NCBI GenBank assembly: GCA_001599595.1
Contig: BCHH01000003.1
Location: 76,847 to 140,846, forward strand
Direction of reading: 5' to 3'
Source: Beverwykella pulmonaria
Taxonomy: Eukaryota > Ascomycota > Dothideomycetes > Pleosporales > Melanommataceae
Length of the DNA stretch: 64,000 nt
Below are positions 47,903 through 59,667 of the stretch, in pieces. The position numbers and the translations under genes are program-made. The notes below the pieces were generated by a model that saw only the letters and a program-made list of their open reading frames with translations, searched no databases and was not told where the DNA came from. Each line of letters begins with the position of its first letter. The stretch's first letter is position 1.

Positions 47903-50541
47903 GGGTGCGATATGTAAAGAGGAGGTAATTATTATTTGGTGTGAAAATGCGAGATTAAGTAAAGTTGATATTGACACGAGCTGGACACAACGGTCCGCAT
48001 AGCATAGCGTGGCATAATAACGGCGTTCACGGTTCACGTCTCACGGTTTACGGTTTACGGTTCTGGGGTTTTTCTGGGTTCTACGGTTTTCTAGATTCTA
48101 CTGGACACTACTCCAGCCTCGAGCGAGCAAGATGATACCCCATATTCGACCGTCAATGAAGGCTTCGATCCAAAATGTTCTCTCACGATGCTGTGTTATA
48201 TCACGTACTACTTCTGTTCGCAAGCCCGCGCCTAACAACCAACGTTAGATCGCATCAGTCGAATCATTTTACATGGCGAAGAGGATGCTTCCACCTTCGG
48301 CCCCACCCCACCGTTGGCATTAGCGTTTCGCCGCGCCTCTGGAATCCCCGCACCCTCCCTAATTCGACTAGCCGTCTGACCAGTCAGCGACTGCCAGTTC
48401 ACCACCTCAACAAACTAGACTTTCGATCGGCAGCCAAGCTACAGCTACAGCACTAAATGCGTTGGTCGTTACATAGCCACAACGTTATTTTTCCTTTCGG
48501 AAATAGCCGCAACTGCGTCCATGTTAAGATGCTGGTCGTTTCATTTCCCAGTGGAGATGTTTACCGTACGGACTTGAAACATTGCGATCCCGCTGATTGG
48601 GTGTTTTGTTTTGAGGTCAAAACCAGCATATATGTTCGAAAATTCGATCGGCATGTCGTAGAACTGAACTCGCAAATTCGCGAGGGAGATACTATCAATT
48701 CCATTTCACGACTTCCAGCATTGTTCCTATGTTCTCTCGTCTGGTGTCATGTTCATGGAAAGAGCAAAAATCGAGTGATTTTTGGGTTGGATGTCGTATC
48801 ATGAGAATTATCTGATGGAATTGAGTCTTAGATATATCAGAATCAGCACTCTAACTCTTCCACGGAATGACTAAAAATGGATGACTTGTGGATATAACGA
48901 CTTTGTGTATGGCCAGTCATAGCAGCGAATTGTACTCACTTCTAGCTCGTCTCAAAGCTCTAACGTTCCAAGGATCAACCTCGTCGCCATCGCCACGGAC
49001 TCCAAGAAAATCACAAATAATAAATATACATCTCCTCCAATGTCATACTCTCACCTCCCAACTAAACAGGGGATCGCACCGCACTACAACCCCAGCTCTC
49101 CGCTCGCTTCAAGTGATTGTTGACCTTTTGTCTCTTACAGGTCGTGTCCAGTTTTTTCTCTGTTCCAGTCCGGTTTGAACCCAGTCAAGCCGATTCATAG
49201 ACGGTTGTTGTAACATAATGCGGCAAGGTGGGGTGGCGGTGTTGCACAGCCCGTTTCTCGGTTTCCCAGTTTTGACACTGTTTTATCTGTCTTTCTAGTT
49301 GCGTTTTGGTTTCATTACCGGTTGCTCTCGCGTCTACGTCCACTTTTTCCTCAACATTTTCTTCCTCCGACCTCCTCATCTCAACGTCCCTCGCAACAAC
49401 CCTCCCTAATCTTCCTTTTCTTCTCGTTCAACACCGCCTTAGTCTCATTGTATGGTTCGTACATAGAGCTAGTGGGCTGCAGATTTGGTTATTTACGGAT
49501 CCTGACCAAGTTGAGAGAGAAGAAGATGAGGAGGAGGCGGCGGCGGGGAGTGAGGGCAGTGGTTTGTCTGTCTTGAGACTGTAGGGCGGTGGAAAGCTTG
49601 AGGACTAACTTTGGACTATAAGAAATTAGGTTGGTGAAGAAGGCTCTGTGCGAGGACTTTTGAGAATGCTGGGCGGCGGCGGAGCTTTAGTAGTGTCCAT
49701 GAAAAATTTGCCAGTGATCGAAGTATAGCGTGGTATAGAACGGTTACCAAGAGCCTTTTTTAAATATGCGTCCACATAGTGCTACAACGTCACGGAAGAG
49801 TCATGAGCTTAATCATAGCGATCATGGCCCTATTCGATAGATATACCCTCATTTGATTCGACCTTGGTGTTGGTTTCCAGCAAACCGCTATTCCATATGG
49901 ACTTTGAGCCCACCAAAGAGAAGAGAAGAGCATCGCTTTCGCCCCGGTGGAGCCTTCGGTGGTGAGGAAGATGAAAATGAGCGGATATGTGGAGGCAGTG
50001 TCGGAGAAGCAGACGTGAACGGTGATGGCGAAGTTGCTATCAAAAAGATATATATATTGAAAGGGGGGGGAGTTCAGCTCTTTTTCTCACCTAGCCTCCG
50101 ATTTAGAGAGATCATGCAGGTTATGCCGGCGAAGAAGTGGTCCTGCGATGCGCGTGGCATTTTGGTGGTCCTGGTGGGGAAGTGTGAGCTTTAGAGCTGG
50201 ATCTGGGTCTACTTTTATTGAACAGATTGAGCACGTGGGGTAGCAATGAAGGTGACAACAAGATTATGACAACGAGACTGTGACATGTAGTATACGAATG
50301 GGTGCATAAGAATATTGATCGTGAATCGAGAGCGTGATTTCGAAGCAATGGTATCCTTATGGTAGTTTAATTTTCTGATATTTTGAGGATTAACTGAATG
50401 GCGCGGACTGTGCGCATCGATCATGAAAGAGACAAAGGAGAGAGACAAAGAGATGGCGCTTTCCGAGAACGCCGTCATCAAAGGCCGCATCAAATCTCCC
50501 TCTGGACTACCCCGAACATTATTACCTCGAGCCTCATTCCC
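47903..50541. other. gene-poor spacer
   Basis: About 2.6 kb between convergent genes. Short runs of TACGGTT occur at 48027-48064. A 115-codon open frame at 48457-48804 has no recognised feature and is not called. Confidence 0.45.
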
Positions 50542-51203
50542 TCAAACAGCTGATTCCGCCTCATTTACCCTCTCATCGACACTCGTGCGCGGCCTCCCTT
50601 CTTCTTTCAGCAACGACTCATAGCCGCTCCTCGTCACACTGTTCACAGCCGCAATGAAAGGCCCATACTGGCACTCGGGGCACGAGGCCGGAAAACTCGC
50701 GCCGGGGGTGAAGGAATCAATGAGTTGTTGTACAGTGAAGTAAACATGGATGAGACTGCAAAGCATCGTGAGCTACAATTCCAACGTCATAGAACTTGTT
50801 CGAGTGGGTTTGGAACTCACAAATTGAAAATGAGAAAGTTCGTCCCATACGTCCCCAACATAATCATCTTACAACCATACCTCCTCGGTAGATTCACCCA
50901 TGTCAAGATCAATAACACCAGAAGCGCAGAGGCCAGCAACACATCAAAGACCAAATGGATGGGTGTCCCTGTTAGGCCCGAAGACTGGCAGCCGCATTTC
51001 CTTTGATTTGCGAGGAGGAGAGCGGAGAACGCAGAGGAAAAGAAGAGAGGGAGGATCCCAAGCGCGGGTAGCGCATAGTGAGAGATTATTCCTTGTATGA
51101 GAAGGAGGATAAAGGCGGGTGGGAAGGTTGCGAGAGAGAGGGCGCGCAGGGTGTGCGCCGTGGATTTGGTGAATATGGTAAGGTTTAGAATGGGGCCGGC
51201 CAT
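50542..51203 (-). CDS. small four-helix membrane protein (MARVEL-like)
   Basis: Two exons (51203-50821 and 50755-50542) join in frame to 198 residues. Four hydrophobic helices lie at about 18-38, 43-64, 85-103 and 117-142, the fourth spanning the splice site (TNFLIFNFLIHVYF). A short loop CPECQYGPF and a charged Ser/Glu tail follow. The arrangement of four helices with short loops is that of MARVEL-domain proteins, which sit in plasma-membrane or vesicle microdomains, but no diagnostic residue allows a firm assignment. It may instead be an unclassified fungal membrane protein. Neighbouring genes give no functional clue. Confidence 0.6.
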
Positions 51204-51946
51204 TGTGGTAAAGGAGGGAGAAGATGGCTTGGTTTGAAAAGACCAATATGAATTTATGATGCTGAAGGACGAGACTTGACGCTTTAAAGGATATAGGTGT
51301 TCGTGGTGTCGGTGACCGGCCTCTGGTACTACGACTCTAATGCTGTGCCAGCCAGGCAGCTATTTCTTATCTAAGCCCTGCGGATGCATTGAGACAACGA
51401 TGTACACGTTGCTACAAACCCGTGGGATCAGGGCGCAGCAGCAGCAAGGCTTACTCGTATTGATTGAATCATGGCCTATCACGACAGAGAATAGGGTAGG
51501 AGTCTTGTAAGACATTAATTGTTGCAATGCATTTGCCAAGAGTGAGGGCAAGGAAGATAGTCTTGGATTTTAGCACGATTCCCAATTAGGCCTAGACGTT
51601 TGTGGATTGGTGGATGCCGTTAAACATAAACAGAACAACACAAAATTTGAGAATATTGAATCTTAATGTTCAGCAAAGTCAGATAGCTGTAGCTTGCTGC
51701 TTTGTTGGAGCAATCTCGCCGTTAGAGTCTAGTAATCTAGCACGTCGTGCTTTTCGTCGCCAACTACCATCATCCGTCCAACGCCTTTTTTTTTAATCAA
51801 TAATCGCCTTCAAGTCTTAAATATTCAATTCTATCATGGAATCCGGAAGGAAAAGCCTTTGGGACTAGCCTATGACGATCTTAATAGTGATATGAGGTTT
51901 GTGGGCCTTCATCACTGTGTTCCGGCAACTGGACTGAACGCATCAT

Positions 51947-52109
51947 CTACTGCGCCGTAGCGAAGAGCTACTTTGCCCGAATCCACCTCAGGCACTAGTT
52001 GAAGGCTTTAATTCATGGTGCAGGGAACGGGTCTTGGTCTCTCAGTCAGCTTCTTGCTTCGTCATCATTTAACGCGACATATCTATGGGTATCCGAACAC
52101 CTCCTTCCC
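51947..52109 (+). repeat. dispersed repeat A, copy 2
   Basis: Matches the reverse strand of 25101-25265 from GCGCCGTAGCGAAGAGCTAC to CATCCGAACACCTC. The frame that is open in copy 1 is broken here by stops. Confidence 0.8.
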
Positions 52110-52272
52110 TTTCTATTTTACTGCTCAGACTTCTGCTAGACCTTAGGCGTCGATTTCCAGCCGCTAGTTTTAAATAGTTCCATTTTCATCACATCGCGTT
52201 TTCCATCTTGCTTGCGTGTATTTAATCCACAACTTGGTCGCGATACATCGAGCATAGTCAGCTATAAATTTA

Positions 52273-52372
52273 TGTCACGATGAGTGAAAGCAGTCAATCG
52301 TCTGATGGGTAAATGTGTATATAAGGAGTGTGAAAGCCGTGACGAGCTGACTGCTCGCATAATGACTATATA
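52273..52372 (+). repeat. dispersed repeat C, copy 1
   Basis: 100 bp from TGTCACGATGAG to GACTATATA, matching 57526-57625 with about a dozen differences and no length change. Confidence 0.85.
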
Positions 52373-52466
52373 TACTCATGAAGGGGAGCTAACTAGAGTA
52401 GGACATATGGTACAACACGTGCGACACATGACAGTGTGCTGAACTTTGGAGATGACATGGGAAGTC

Positions 52467-52631
52467 TGTAATTCCAGGATGCAACTACCAGTCATATGGA
52501 TATGCCACTGACAAATAGAGTCTGCTTCACTGTATATATCAACCGTATATTGCATACATTATACACGAGAGAACGCCTACACCCATACACAATACGCATC
52601 ATCATTACCCTTCATCACCACCCTGCTTACA
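52467..52631 (+). mobile_element. short LTR-like element, degenerate copy 4
   Basis: Begins TGTAAT, ends TGCTTACA, and keeps the core GGATATGCCACTGAC followed by a TATATAT box and an ACACCC/ATCATC pyrimidine-rich end as in copy 3. No target duplication is visible, so it is older or its ends are altered. Confidence 0.6.
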
Positions 52632-52959
52632 TTTACAGTGATGAAGTAGCGGGAAGAAGGCATCTAAACGCATGGCTACGACAGGCCCGCCTGGGGCCAA
52701 TTCTGGTAGACATTGATGATATCCCCAAATAGAAACACGGCATTATTTATTCTCAGTACAATTGTAAAGTGAGTTGAACAGCCTATAAGGATCCCTTTCC
52801 GGGCGGCAATTAATATGAGTCCGCTGTAAGCCAACACATTTCTTTCACCCTCTTTTCTTATTATCCCTACCTCTCTTATCGTCTTATCGTCTCTCCTTTT
52901 CTTGCTATTTCTACTGCTCTTACCACATCTATTTCTCACATCATTTCTACTCTTCTAGC

Positions 52960-53337
52960 ATGAAGGGTTATTTCACTCTCACTATACCTGTTTTCAGTGC
53001 GCTCGTTCATTCGTCTCCTTCTATGTTTAAGATCTTATATATCACAGATTCGGACATCAACGACGTCACAGGGCAATTTGCTCAGGAAACCTTTCCTGCG
53101 GGTGGCACAATTTTCCCTATTCCAGAACTATGCAAAAATTCAAGTATTGATGTTAATGGTCAAATCTTTGCCTCGACTGCCCAGCTAATTCAATTTGCTG
53201 AAGGGGTCTCCCGCTTGCTTAGCAGAGGTCGTACTGTAGTTCCCCTTGAGAGTCGTAGCACCTCTGCTCTCTTAAACACAGAATATGTTACTGTTCCCGC
53301 CAAATTGAACTGTACAAACTTTCGATACCAGGCTTAA
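52960..53337 (+). CDS. small putatively secreted protein
   Basis: A 125-residue frame beginning MKGYFTLTIPVFSALVHSSP, a plausible signal peptide with possible cleavage near residue 18-20. The mature part has only two Cys (about 59 and 119), an N-glycosylation site beside each and no recognised domain. The upstream region is pyrimidine-rich (CTCTTC runs) as in fungal promoters. It lies between a worn LTR-like copy and a solo LTR, a common setting for fast-evolving secreted proteins, but effector function is not shown. An intron or a different true start cannot be excluded, and it could be a chance frame. Confidence 0.4.
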   Translation: MKGYFTLTIPVFSALVHSSPSMFKILYITDSDINDVTGQFAQETFPAGGTIFPIPELCKNSSIDVNGQIFASTAQLIQFAEGVSRLLSRGRTVVPLESRSTSALLNTEYVTVPAKLNCTNFRYQA

Positions 53338-53604
53338 GAGTTCTTCAATTGGTAAGCGGTGGGGAGTTTCGAAGTAGTTTAATAGATAAATGAAAGGTTT
53401 TGTTTCTAGTACGCTTCAACAGTAAGCATGCCTGGCTATAGATTCGAAGAGCTCTCATATGCTTAGGATATCTGACAAGTGAAACAACTTCTGGTACACA
53501 GCTTCACTTCACGGCACTTTACATCTAGAGGAGCTATGATGCCCACGCATTCGTCATCACTGCTGTCGCGGCAGTCTCCTCATAGGTCCTCAGTGGTGGG
53601 CATG

Positions 53605-53793
53605 TGTCGGCCGGTGGGTCACATGATGAGTCACCTCGATGTTTGCTCATGTTACACACTTCCATATTTGTTATCACTACCTTGACAAACTCCTACCGTG
53701 CTTGGTAAGACTATAGATATTTTTTCTGTATCTCATCTGTAGAATCAATACAACAATCATCACTCTCTCAATCTGCTTCGTCACATCACAACA
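53605..53793 (+). mobile_element. solo-LTR-like element B, copy 2
   Basis: 189 bp, TGTCGGCCGGTGGGTCACAT to CACATCACAACA, clearly related to 32947-33146, including GTGCTTGGTAAGACTATA and TAGAATCAAT. The flanks GCATG and GCATA match at four of five bases. Confidence 0.75.
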
Positions 53794-53817
53794 GCATAGA
53801 TAGCATGTTCCACTTGT

Positions 53818-53873
53818 TTCCTATGGAATTTTCATGAAACCAGTCCCATAGAACGCACGGAATTCCATAGGAA
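53818..53873. repeat. perfect 13-bp inverted repeat
   Basis: TTCCTATGGAATT (53818-53830) and its reverse complement (53861-53873) flank a 30-base loop, 25 bp beyond the solo LTR. Possibly a small foldback remnant. Confidence 0.8.
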
Positions 53874-54420
53874 TAGACTATGCTTACGTAAGTAGCAGCA
53901 TCTAGTACATGTGCGTCGTGCTTCGTGCATACTTATCTAAGTCGCCTCGGAATTTTGCTATATAATAGAACATATGCACAAGCATTAGGTGAGGTGGATA
54001 GTTATTATGCGTTAACAGCGCCTTAAATGTGTAAAAGAAGTGTGTTTTACAGCCAAAAGACAAGGTAGAACCGTATTCGAACATTTATCTGAGGAATCCC
54101 ACCTACACCTCTTAGCTACTTTACGCACATTAATAACTAAACATACTCCTAGAGCGTATTTGGATTATGTGTGATAGAGGCTCACATCGCGATGGTCCCT
54201 TGTTTCTTTCAAGCCTCCGGTTACAGGTCATCGGCAAAACACTACATTTCGCTGGATCCAGGAACTAACCGCGATTAACCGCAAACTAACTACAGTCAAC
54301 ATGGGGACGCTCTACGTGTCAACGGCTTGAACATTATGGAAGACAGAGAGGACGTACACAGCACCGTGCTCATGTTCGCTATGGTGATGGATAAATTCCC
54401 CGGCGTTGATTGTAAAGTCT

Positions 54421-55136
54421 GCGTCAAATGATTTGCAGAGCAAGCTTGAGTGTCTTCCTATCGGTACACCAAAGGTGATTGTTTTTGAACCCATTTATGC
54501 AATGATTGGTTCTGTCGCTCCGGTTGAAGATATCATATACCTTGCAAAATGATATGGGCGTTAACTTTAGTTGATGAGGCACACGGAATAGGGATGTGCG
54601 GACCTTTTGGCGGTGGGTTGATGGAGCACATGGATTAAGATATCCATTTGAAGGGCCATTTTCCGAATAAAACAATATGCAATCGAACCGATATCGTTTC
54701 TGGGAGTCTAGGCAAAGAATTCGGCTGCTTTGGGGGTTGAATTACAGCAACTGCTTCCCTTGTAGATACTGTTCGCTCTTTTGCCCCAGGTTTCATCTTC
54801 ACGAGCACTCTACCTTCAGCAGTGTTAGCTGGAACAACGAAGCCAGTGGAGTATTTGACTACTCATTACGAAGAGCGTCGCCGGCTGCAGTTGAACTGTA
54901 TGGAACTGAAAGTTTTACTGAGTTTGAAGGACATACCCATGATCCCCAGTTCCACACATATCGTCTCTGTGTTCGTCGGCGATGAACATCTAGCTTTATC
55001 AATTTGCAACATATTACTCAGTGAATATGGCTTGTATGCTCAACCTATTAACTATCCATCAGTACGCATCAGCTTAACTGCTGGGCACTCGAAGAAGCGC
55101 TTTGTTTATCTCGTGAATTGCCTTGATAAGACTTAG
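54421..55136 (+). pseudogene. 5-aminolevulinate synthase (HEM1-type) pseudogene fragment
   Basis: Consecutive pieces in different frames match the catalytic core and C-terminus of ALA synthase, the PLP enzyme joining glycine and succinyl-CoA in haem synthesis. They are LPIGTPKVIVFEPIYAM and GSVAPVEDI (from 54421, stopped by TGA near 54550), then LVDEAHGIGMCGPFGGG in another frame, then SGSLGKEFGC with the PLP-lysine position kept, a TGA, and VDTVRSFAPGFIFTS. The last part runs from 54822 to the stop at 55136 and ends abnormally after a QPINYPSV block. The N-terminal third is missing. At least two stops and two frame changes show it is dead. The functional housekeeping copy must lie elsewhere, so this is a duplicated second copy. 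Confidence 0.85.
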
Positions 55137-55692
55137 AACCGTCTTGGGATCGGCGCGTTCGAAGCAAGACAGTCGGTATTGTACTGGAATACAGCTGTCT
55201 ACAGCCAACATATGGACACCGCAGCAATTGGAAATATGTTTTTCGCAAGTGACTACAGCCAGGCAAGAACCTCAGTAACTGTTGCGTGAATCACTACTCT
55301 TCGCTCCGGAAACTGCGCGAATTAGAATAGTCAAGCGGTAATTAGTGGCTGCATCTTGAGCAGGGTACCGGTATAGGATAGTCTTAATTACCCTACACAT
55401 CATAGCCTGGTATATTGGGGAGCACAGAGACTTCTAAACGGCACATACTATTTCGGAAACTAGGCCTGGGTGAAATACTGCGCCGAAGTGGTTAATTTTG
55501 AAGCAGTATTCCGTCAAGTTTTAGGTTGCGGGGAGTTGCGGGGATAAGGCCTCTGGTGAATAAAACCTCAACTTCCTCTGATTGGCCCATGCTCACTCCC
55601 GAAGAAACTCCGACCGCAACTGTGCGTCTCCAGAACCTCATCTTTCAACCTTCACGCTTGTCACCCACAACGCGCGCCCCAAATCTATCGCC
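55137..55692. other. intergenic spacer
   Basis: Between the ALA synthase remnant and the bL33m gene; carries the promoter of the latter. Nothing else recognised. Confidence 0.45.
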
Positions 55693-56152
55693 ATGGCGAA
55701 AAAAGGTGCGCAGACACTCCAGATCCCTTTCTTCCGCCTCCCGCTTGTCAAAATTCAATATGCCGACGGTAGCGGCTCCAATAGGCAGGCGGGAAAATGG
55801 ATTGAATTTGCACTGACAGCAATTGACCAACAGCAAAGTCCCGCACAATCATGGTGCGCCTCATATCCATGGCTATGACAGGCTACTACCGGACACTGAT
55901 GCGGCCGCGTGCGCATCGCCCGCTCAGCATGATGAAATACGATCCCATCGGTACGGTCGCTGCATGCATCCTCAACTCCAATGGCTGGCTATACTTCCCT
56001 CAGAGCTCGAAAACATTTAACGAAAAGGCTGGGAGAAGATATGATAATTGGACGATGGGTCGAGGGAGATATGTGTGATATAGACAATGGCTGACGATCT
56101 AGCAGTGCGGAAACAAGTCCTGTTTCTCGAACAGAAACGCGGAAAGAAATAG
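55693..56152 (+). CDS. MRPL39: mitochondrial large-subunit ribosomal protein bL33m
   Basis: A very small split gene. Exon 1 (55693-55705) encodes only MAKK plus one base, exon 2 (55834-55950) gives [14 protein letters not shown] and [15 protein letters not shown], and exon 3 (56106-56152) gives [15 protein letters not shown]. Joined in phase they make 58 residues, the usual length of bL33m. The conserved pattern of a short basic start, SMAMTGY, HRPLS and the C-terminal LFLEQK is complete. The protein binds 23S-like rRNA near the E site of the mitoribosome and is nuclear-encoded. The introns (128 and 155 nt) together exceed the coding part, and each exon is too short to stand out as an open frame. 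Confidence 0.93.
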
Positions 56153-59053
56153 AGCGTTGACCGGATAAACATGAATTTCGAACGAAACCATACCTACAAT
56201 TAGAGCTGAGGTGCGCCTGCTTGCAAGTATGACGTATATAAGCATCACCGAGGACGGGCGGAGGAACCGGAGTTATTGAGCAAGACTTTGGAGGAGCAGA
56301 AGAAGGTGCGCTGTGCATAGGATATAGAGAATCGAGGAAATGTAGGATGTTGTATTATATGCGATCCATGGCTAGGCGTTATAAATGGTTTGCTTTGGAA
56401 CGATCATGGCAGAATACTCAAAAGACTTCTCGTTTTCATCTCGCATTGTCCAGCTCGGTTTCACAGCTTCCAGCTGTCGAACATGTGACCCATTGTTGTC
56501 TCGTAAGCTTCCACCAGAGCTTTCATTCACGGCGCTCACTGTCTGTCTCTGCACAGAAGGTCTGCGCTTGTGCGTCGATCAAGTATTACGCAAAGAAGTA
56601 TACATAATTGAAAATTCTGAGCAGTTGAAAACATATCCGGGTGCAGAACACCACCAGCTTCATCCGTCATTGGTCGGCTTAGGAGTTCTATCCCACATCC
56701 TTATTACATTTACACAATAACCCTGATCATCAGTAGACGTAAAGACCGACTACTTCGTGCTACTCGTCTTTCTCTCCCCAGTAGCCCACCAAGCGATGTA
56801 ATTTTTAATGTAGTCGAATATAACAACAAGAATAAGATTTAGCACTCGAGCTTCCTAGGCTTATCGCCGAGTTAGGGGTGAGTTGAACAGTGGTGATAGA
56901 TGGATGTAGAGTATGGTGGTTAGGGAATGGGCTAGGATATGTGGAGTTGATTTCGGGTGAAGGAGAAACGGGATGAATAGACATGTAAGGGTATTGGCTA
57001 GCGTACGATATTTGAGTATGTTTGATGCTGCTACTCCAAATAAACATATCGAAAAGGGCCATATTATCACCATGGAGCATTACCACAGGGAGGAAACAGT
57101 TCGAGGTTATAGCGCAAATGCATCTCTAGCAGCTATAACAACGCCCCCTTACGTTTAATCGTCTTGTCTATAAGCAAAAATTAATCAGTTGTTTTAGAGT
57201 ATTTGCTCTAGGGCTAAACTTGCAGTGAATTTATGGTAATAAGTAACCGTGTTGGATGAAGGTGAGGCGTCTGATGGCTTTGACCCAGTCGACGCCTCAC
57301 GTGTCGACGACCTTGGCAGAAGTGAGTCTCTTAATGAGTACGGAGTTTACCTTTGACATGTTTGGTGAAATCCTGGACAAAGGCATACTAAAAAATGTGA
57401 CTCTGCGCTCCTCTCTTTCCAATTTTGATTCAAGTGTATTCGAAATGCAAGAGGAGCATACGCCATCTGTAAGGGATACTAGAGGCCATGCGCCGAAGAA
57501 GATTCCTTTTAGGGCAGCAAACACCTGTCACGATGAGAAGAGGCAGTCAATCGTCTGATGGGTAAAAGTATGCATAAGGAGTGTGAAAGCCGTGAAGAGC
57601 TGACTGCTCGCACGACGACTATATAGAACACATGTGATACGTGACAACATCCAGACTCCAGGTGGGCTTGGTCAGAAGTCTTAACGTAATTAAAATCGAA
57701 TTCGAGTTAATGTCTGTCTTCGACACCTGAGGAGTTCATCGTACTTATAATGGTATTGCTGGGTCTCAGGAATAACGATGTCGCTACCAGGGACTTGGAC
57801 GTAGCTCCGGTCGGGAGCTCGGGATCATAGGTGAAGTCGCTATTGATCTGCTCTGCATCAAGCTGACGTGTATTCAGGAGATCGAAGAGAACCTGTATGA
57901 CAATGAATGTGGGGGAGCATGACACAACAAATTGCGGTCACCGAAACGAGTGCATATTCGATATTCATATACAAGAGCTTTCACTGACAGTTGCACTCTA
58001 CTCCCTTCGTTTGCTTGTCTTCTGACGATTCCAGTATCTGATGCATAGCACATCTTGAGGCCAATACTGTCTACTATTACCGGACGCCACAGACTAAGAC
58101 CGGGCTGTCTAGCTGTGGTCTCCTTACTGCATCTCCAGATAGGACAAGTGATAGAAGGTAAAGATTACCTCTCCAGCGCTAAAACGCAAATACGGTTGCA
58201 CCTCGCCAACGAGGGTCGTTGATATCCGTGGGTGATACTCGACGGCTTTCTTCCCACCAAACTAACCGCGACGCCTCTAACATCGCTGCCTTCTGTTACC
58301 CTTACCCCACGCCTTGCATGTGACGCTGCCCACACGGTACCGTTACCACGCCGTTGTCCTCGCTTTTCTCCCCCAATGCTGTTCCAAGATCTCGAAAGTT
58401 CAGGCTTGTCTCCACTAGATGTCGTCGATACCGCAGCGGGTGCGCCGTTCCGAGATGGAGAAACACGCTTCTGGGTGCCTCGCCGCCTCGACGCCTATCA
58501 GGCACGGACAAGCTTTCGGCTGTTGCCATGTGTTGATGCGCGAGGCGATAACACCGGCACTGGCCACGACCTGAGGTTGGTGATCTGGACGATACCCCTG
58601 GAGCCAAGGGCGATGCAGGCACAGGCTCGGGCGCTTGCACACGGCCCCATCCAATCGGAGGCAGCACAGGCCATGTTCCCGCTGCAGTGTGATCCTCAGA
58701 AGCGCTGACAATCCCCCTCTGCCATCCAATCGTGAGCGCCCCTTCGCCCAAGCCTTCTGAGCCTCGAGCGCTAATGCGCTAAATACAGCATGCGGTGGCC
58801 CACATGGCTGCCAACGGCCTGTCTCTCCATCACACTGGGCACGATGTTAACCGCCCACGTATTGATCCGTCGCGGGGTGAGGACCCCAGGGTAAGGCGCA
58901 AATATAGAGGTGAGCATCCGCTGGTTGCAGTCTGACTTCTCCTGTACGATACGAGTTGATCTCTGCACCCTCCTCAACACGCCATTGTGGTGCCAGTCTG
59001 TACGACCCAAATTCAATCTACATCCCTACTCTGCCACCACGGCCACTGCCACC
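56153..59053. other. gene-poor region
   Basis: About 2.9 kb. Contains repeat C copy 2. Open frames at 56385-56720, 57256-57558 and 58232-58708 have no recognised domain; the last lies in a GC-rich stretch open on several frames. None is called as a gene. Confidence 0.45.
57526..57625 (+). repeat. dispersed repeat C, copy 2
   Basis: 100 bp matching 52273-52372, including CAGTCAATCGTCTGATGGGT and GAGTGTGAAAGCCGTGA. It overlaps the end of an uncalled open frame at 57256-57558. Confidence 0.85.
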
Positions 59054-59667
59054 ATGTTCAAGTCTGTCCTACTCTACTCCCTCCTACCCCTCATTGCCCT
59101 CGCGCAGGAGGTAGCCACTGCCACGCAGGCTGCTCCCACGTCGCAGCGCACGCCAAACACAGGATACAATGGAGGAGACGACAACCCGCAGGACCCAAGC
59201 GATGCGGGAGCCGAGGGTGCCTCCAAGGGCGCCTTTACCCTCTCTAAGGGAGGCCTGGCTGCCATTATTGTCGTTGCAGTACTCGTAGCTGTCGGAGGAA
59301 GTAAGTCTTCGGTCCTGCGATGCGTTCTCAGCACCAGTATGCTAACAGCACATCAGCTGCATCGGCAATCCTCTTCTGGCTTGCGAAAAAGCGTCAATGG
59401 AACGTCCGCCAGTCGATCCGTCGCGCTTCTCGTCGCCTCACTGGCCGTTCAGACATACAAAACAAGCGCCAGAACCGACGAACCGGCGTGCGACTCAACT
59501 CACCTCCTCCATCAAAGAACGCCAAGGCCCGACAAGACAAAGACATCGAGAAAGGGCTTCCAGCGAATGCACAGAATGGGAAGACGACGACGACGATTAC
59601 TAGTACCTTTGATGTCGATACTCCTACCCAGAAAGGCTGGAAGCCTTCACTTGGAGGGAAGAAATAA
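59054..59667 (+). CDS. single-pass membrane protein with short ectodomain
   Basis: Two exons (59054-59300, 59357-59667) join in frame to 185 residues, starting in a good context (CCACCATGT). A signal peptide (about 1-17) is followed by a ~48-residue Thr/Ser/Asp/Gly-rich outer part, a transmembrane helix at about 67-91 that crosses the splice site, and a strongly basic cytosolic tail (KKRQWNVRQSIRRASRRLTG) ending GWKPSLGGKK. The layout resembles a miniature cell-wall sensor or WSC/Mid2-type protein, but it has no cysteine-rich domain and I cannot name a family. The tail suggests contact with acidic lipids or proteins at the inner membrane face. Confidence 0.7.

Larger units (their letters stand above)
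51204..52959. other. repeat-rich gene-free region
   Basis: Holds repeat A copy 2, repeat C copy 1 and a worn copy of the short LTR-like element. No host gene recognised. Confidence 0.6.
53338..54420. other. AT-rich spacer with solo LTR
   Basis: Contains solo-LTR-like element B copy 2 and a hairpin. No gene recognised before the pseudogene. Confidence 0.5.

Noticed and set aside
48027..48064. Telomere-like run of TACGGTT units
   Set aside because: Only a few imperfect 7-bp units inside the chromosome; not the TTAGGG-type repeat of ascomycetes.
48457..48804. A 115-codon rightward frame
   Set aside because: No domain, signal peptide, helix or splice pattern that would support it.
58232..58751. 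Overlapping 150-codon frames on both strands
   Set aside because: Open on three frames at once with no recognisable motif, which points to GC-rich composition and not to a gene.
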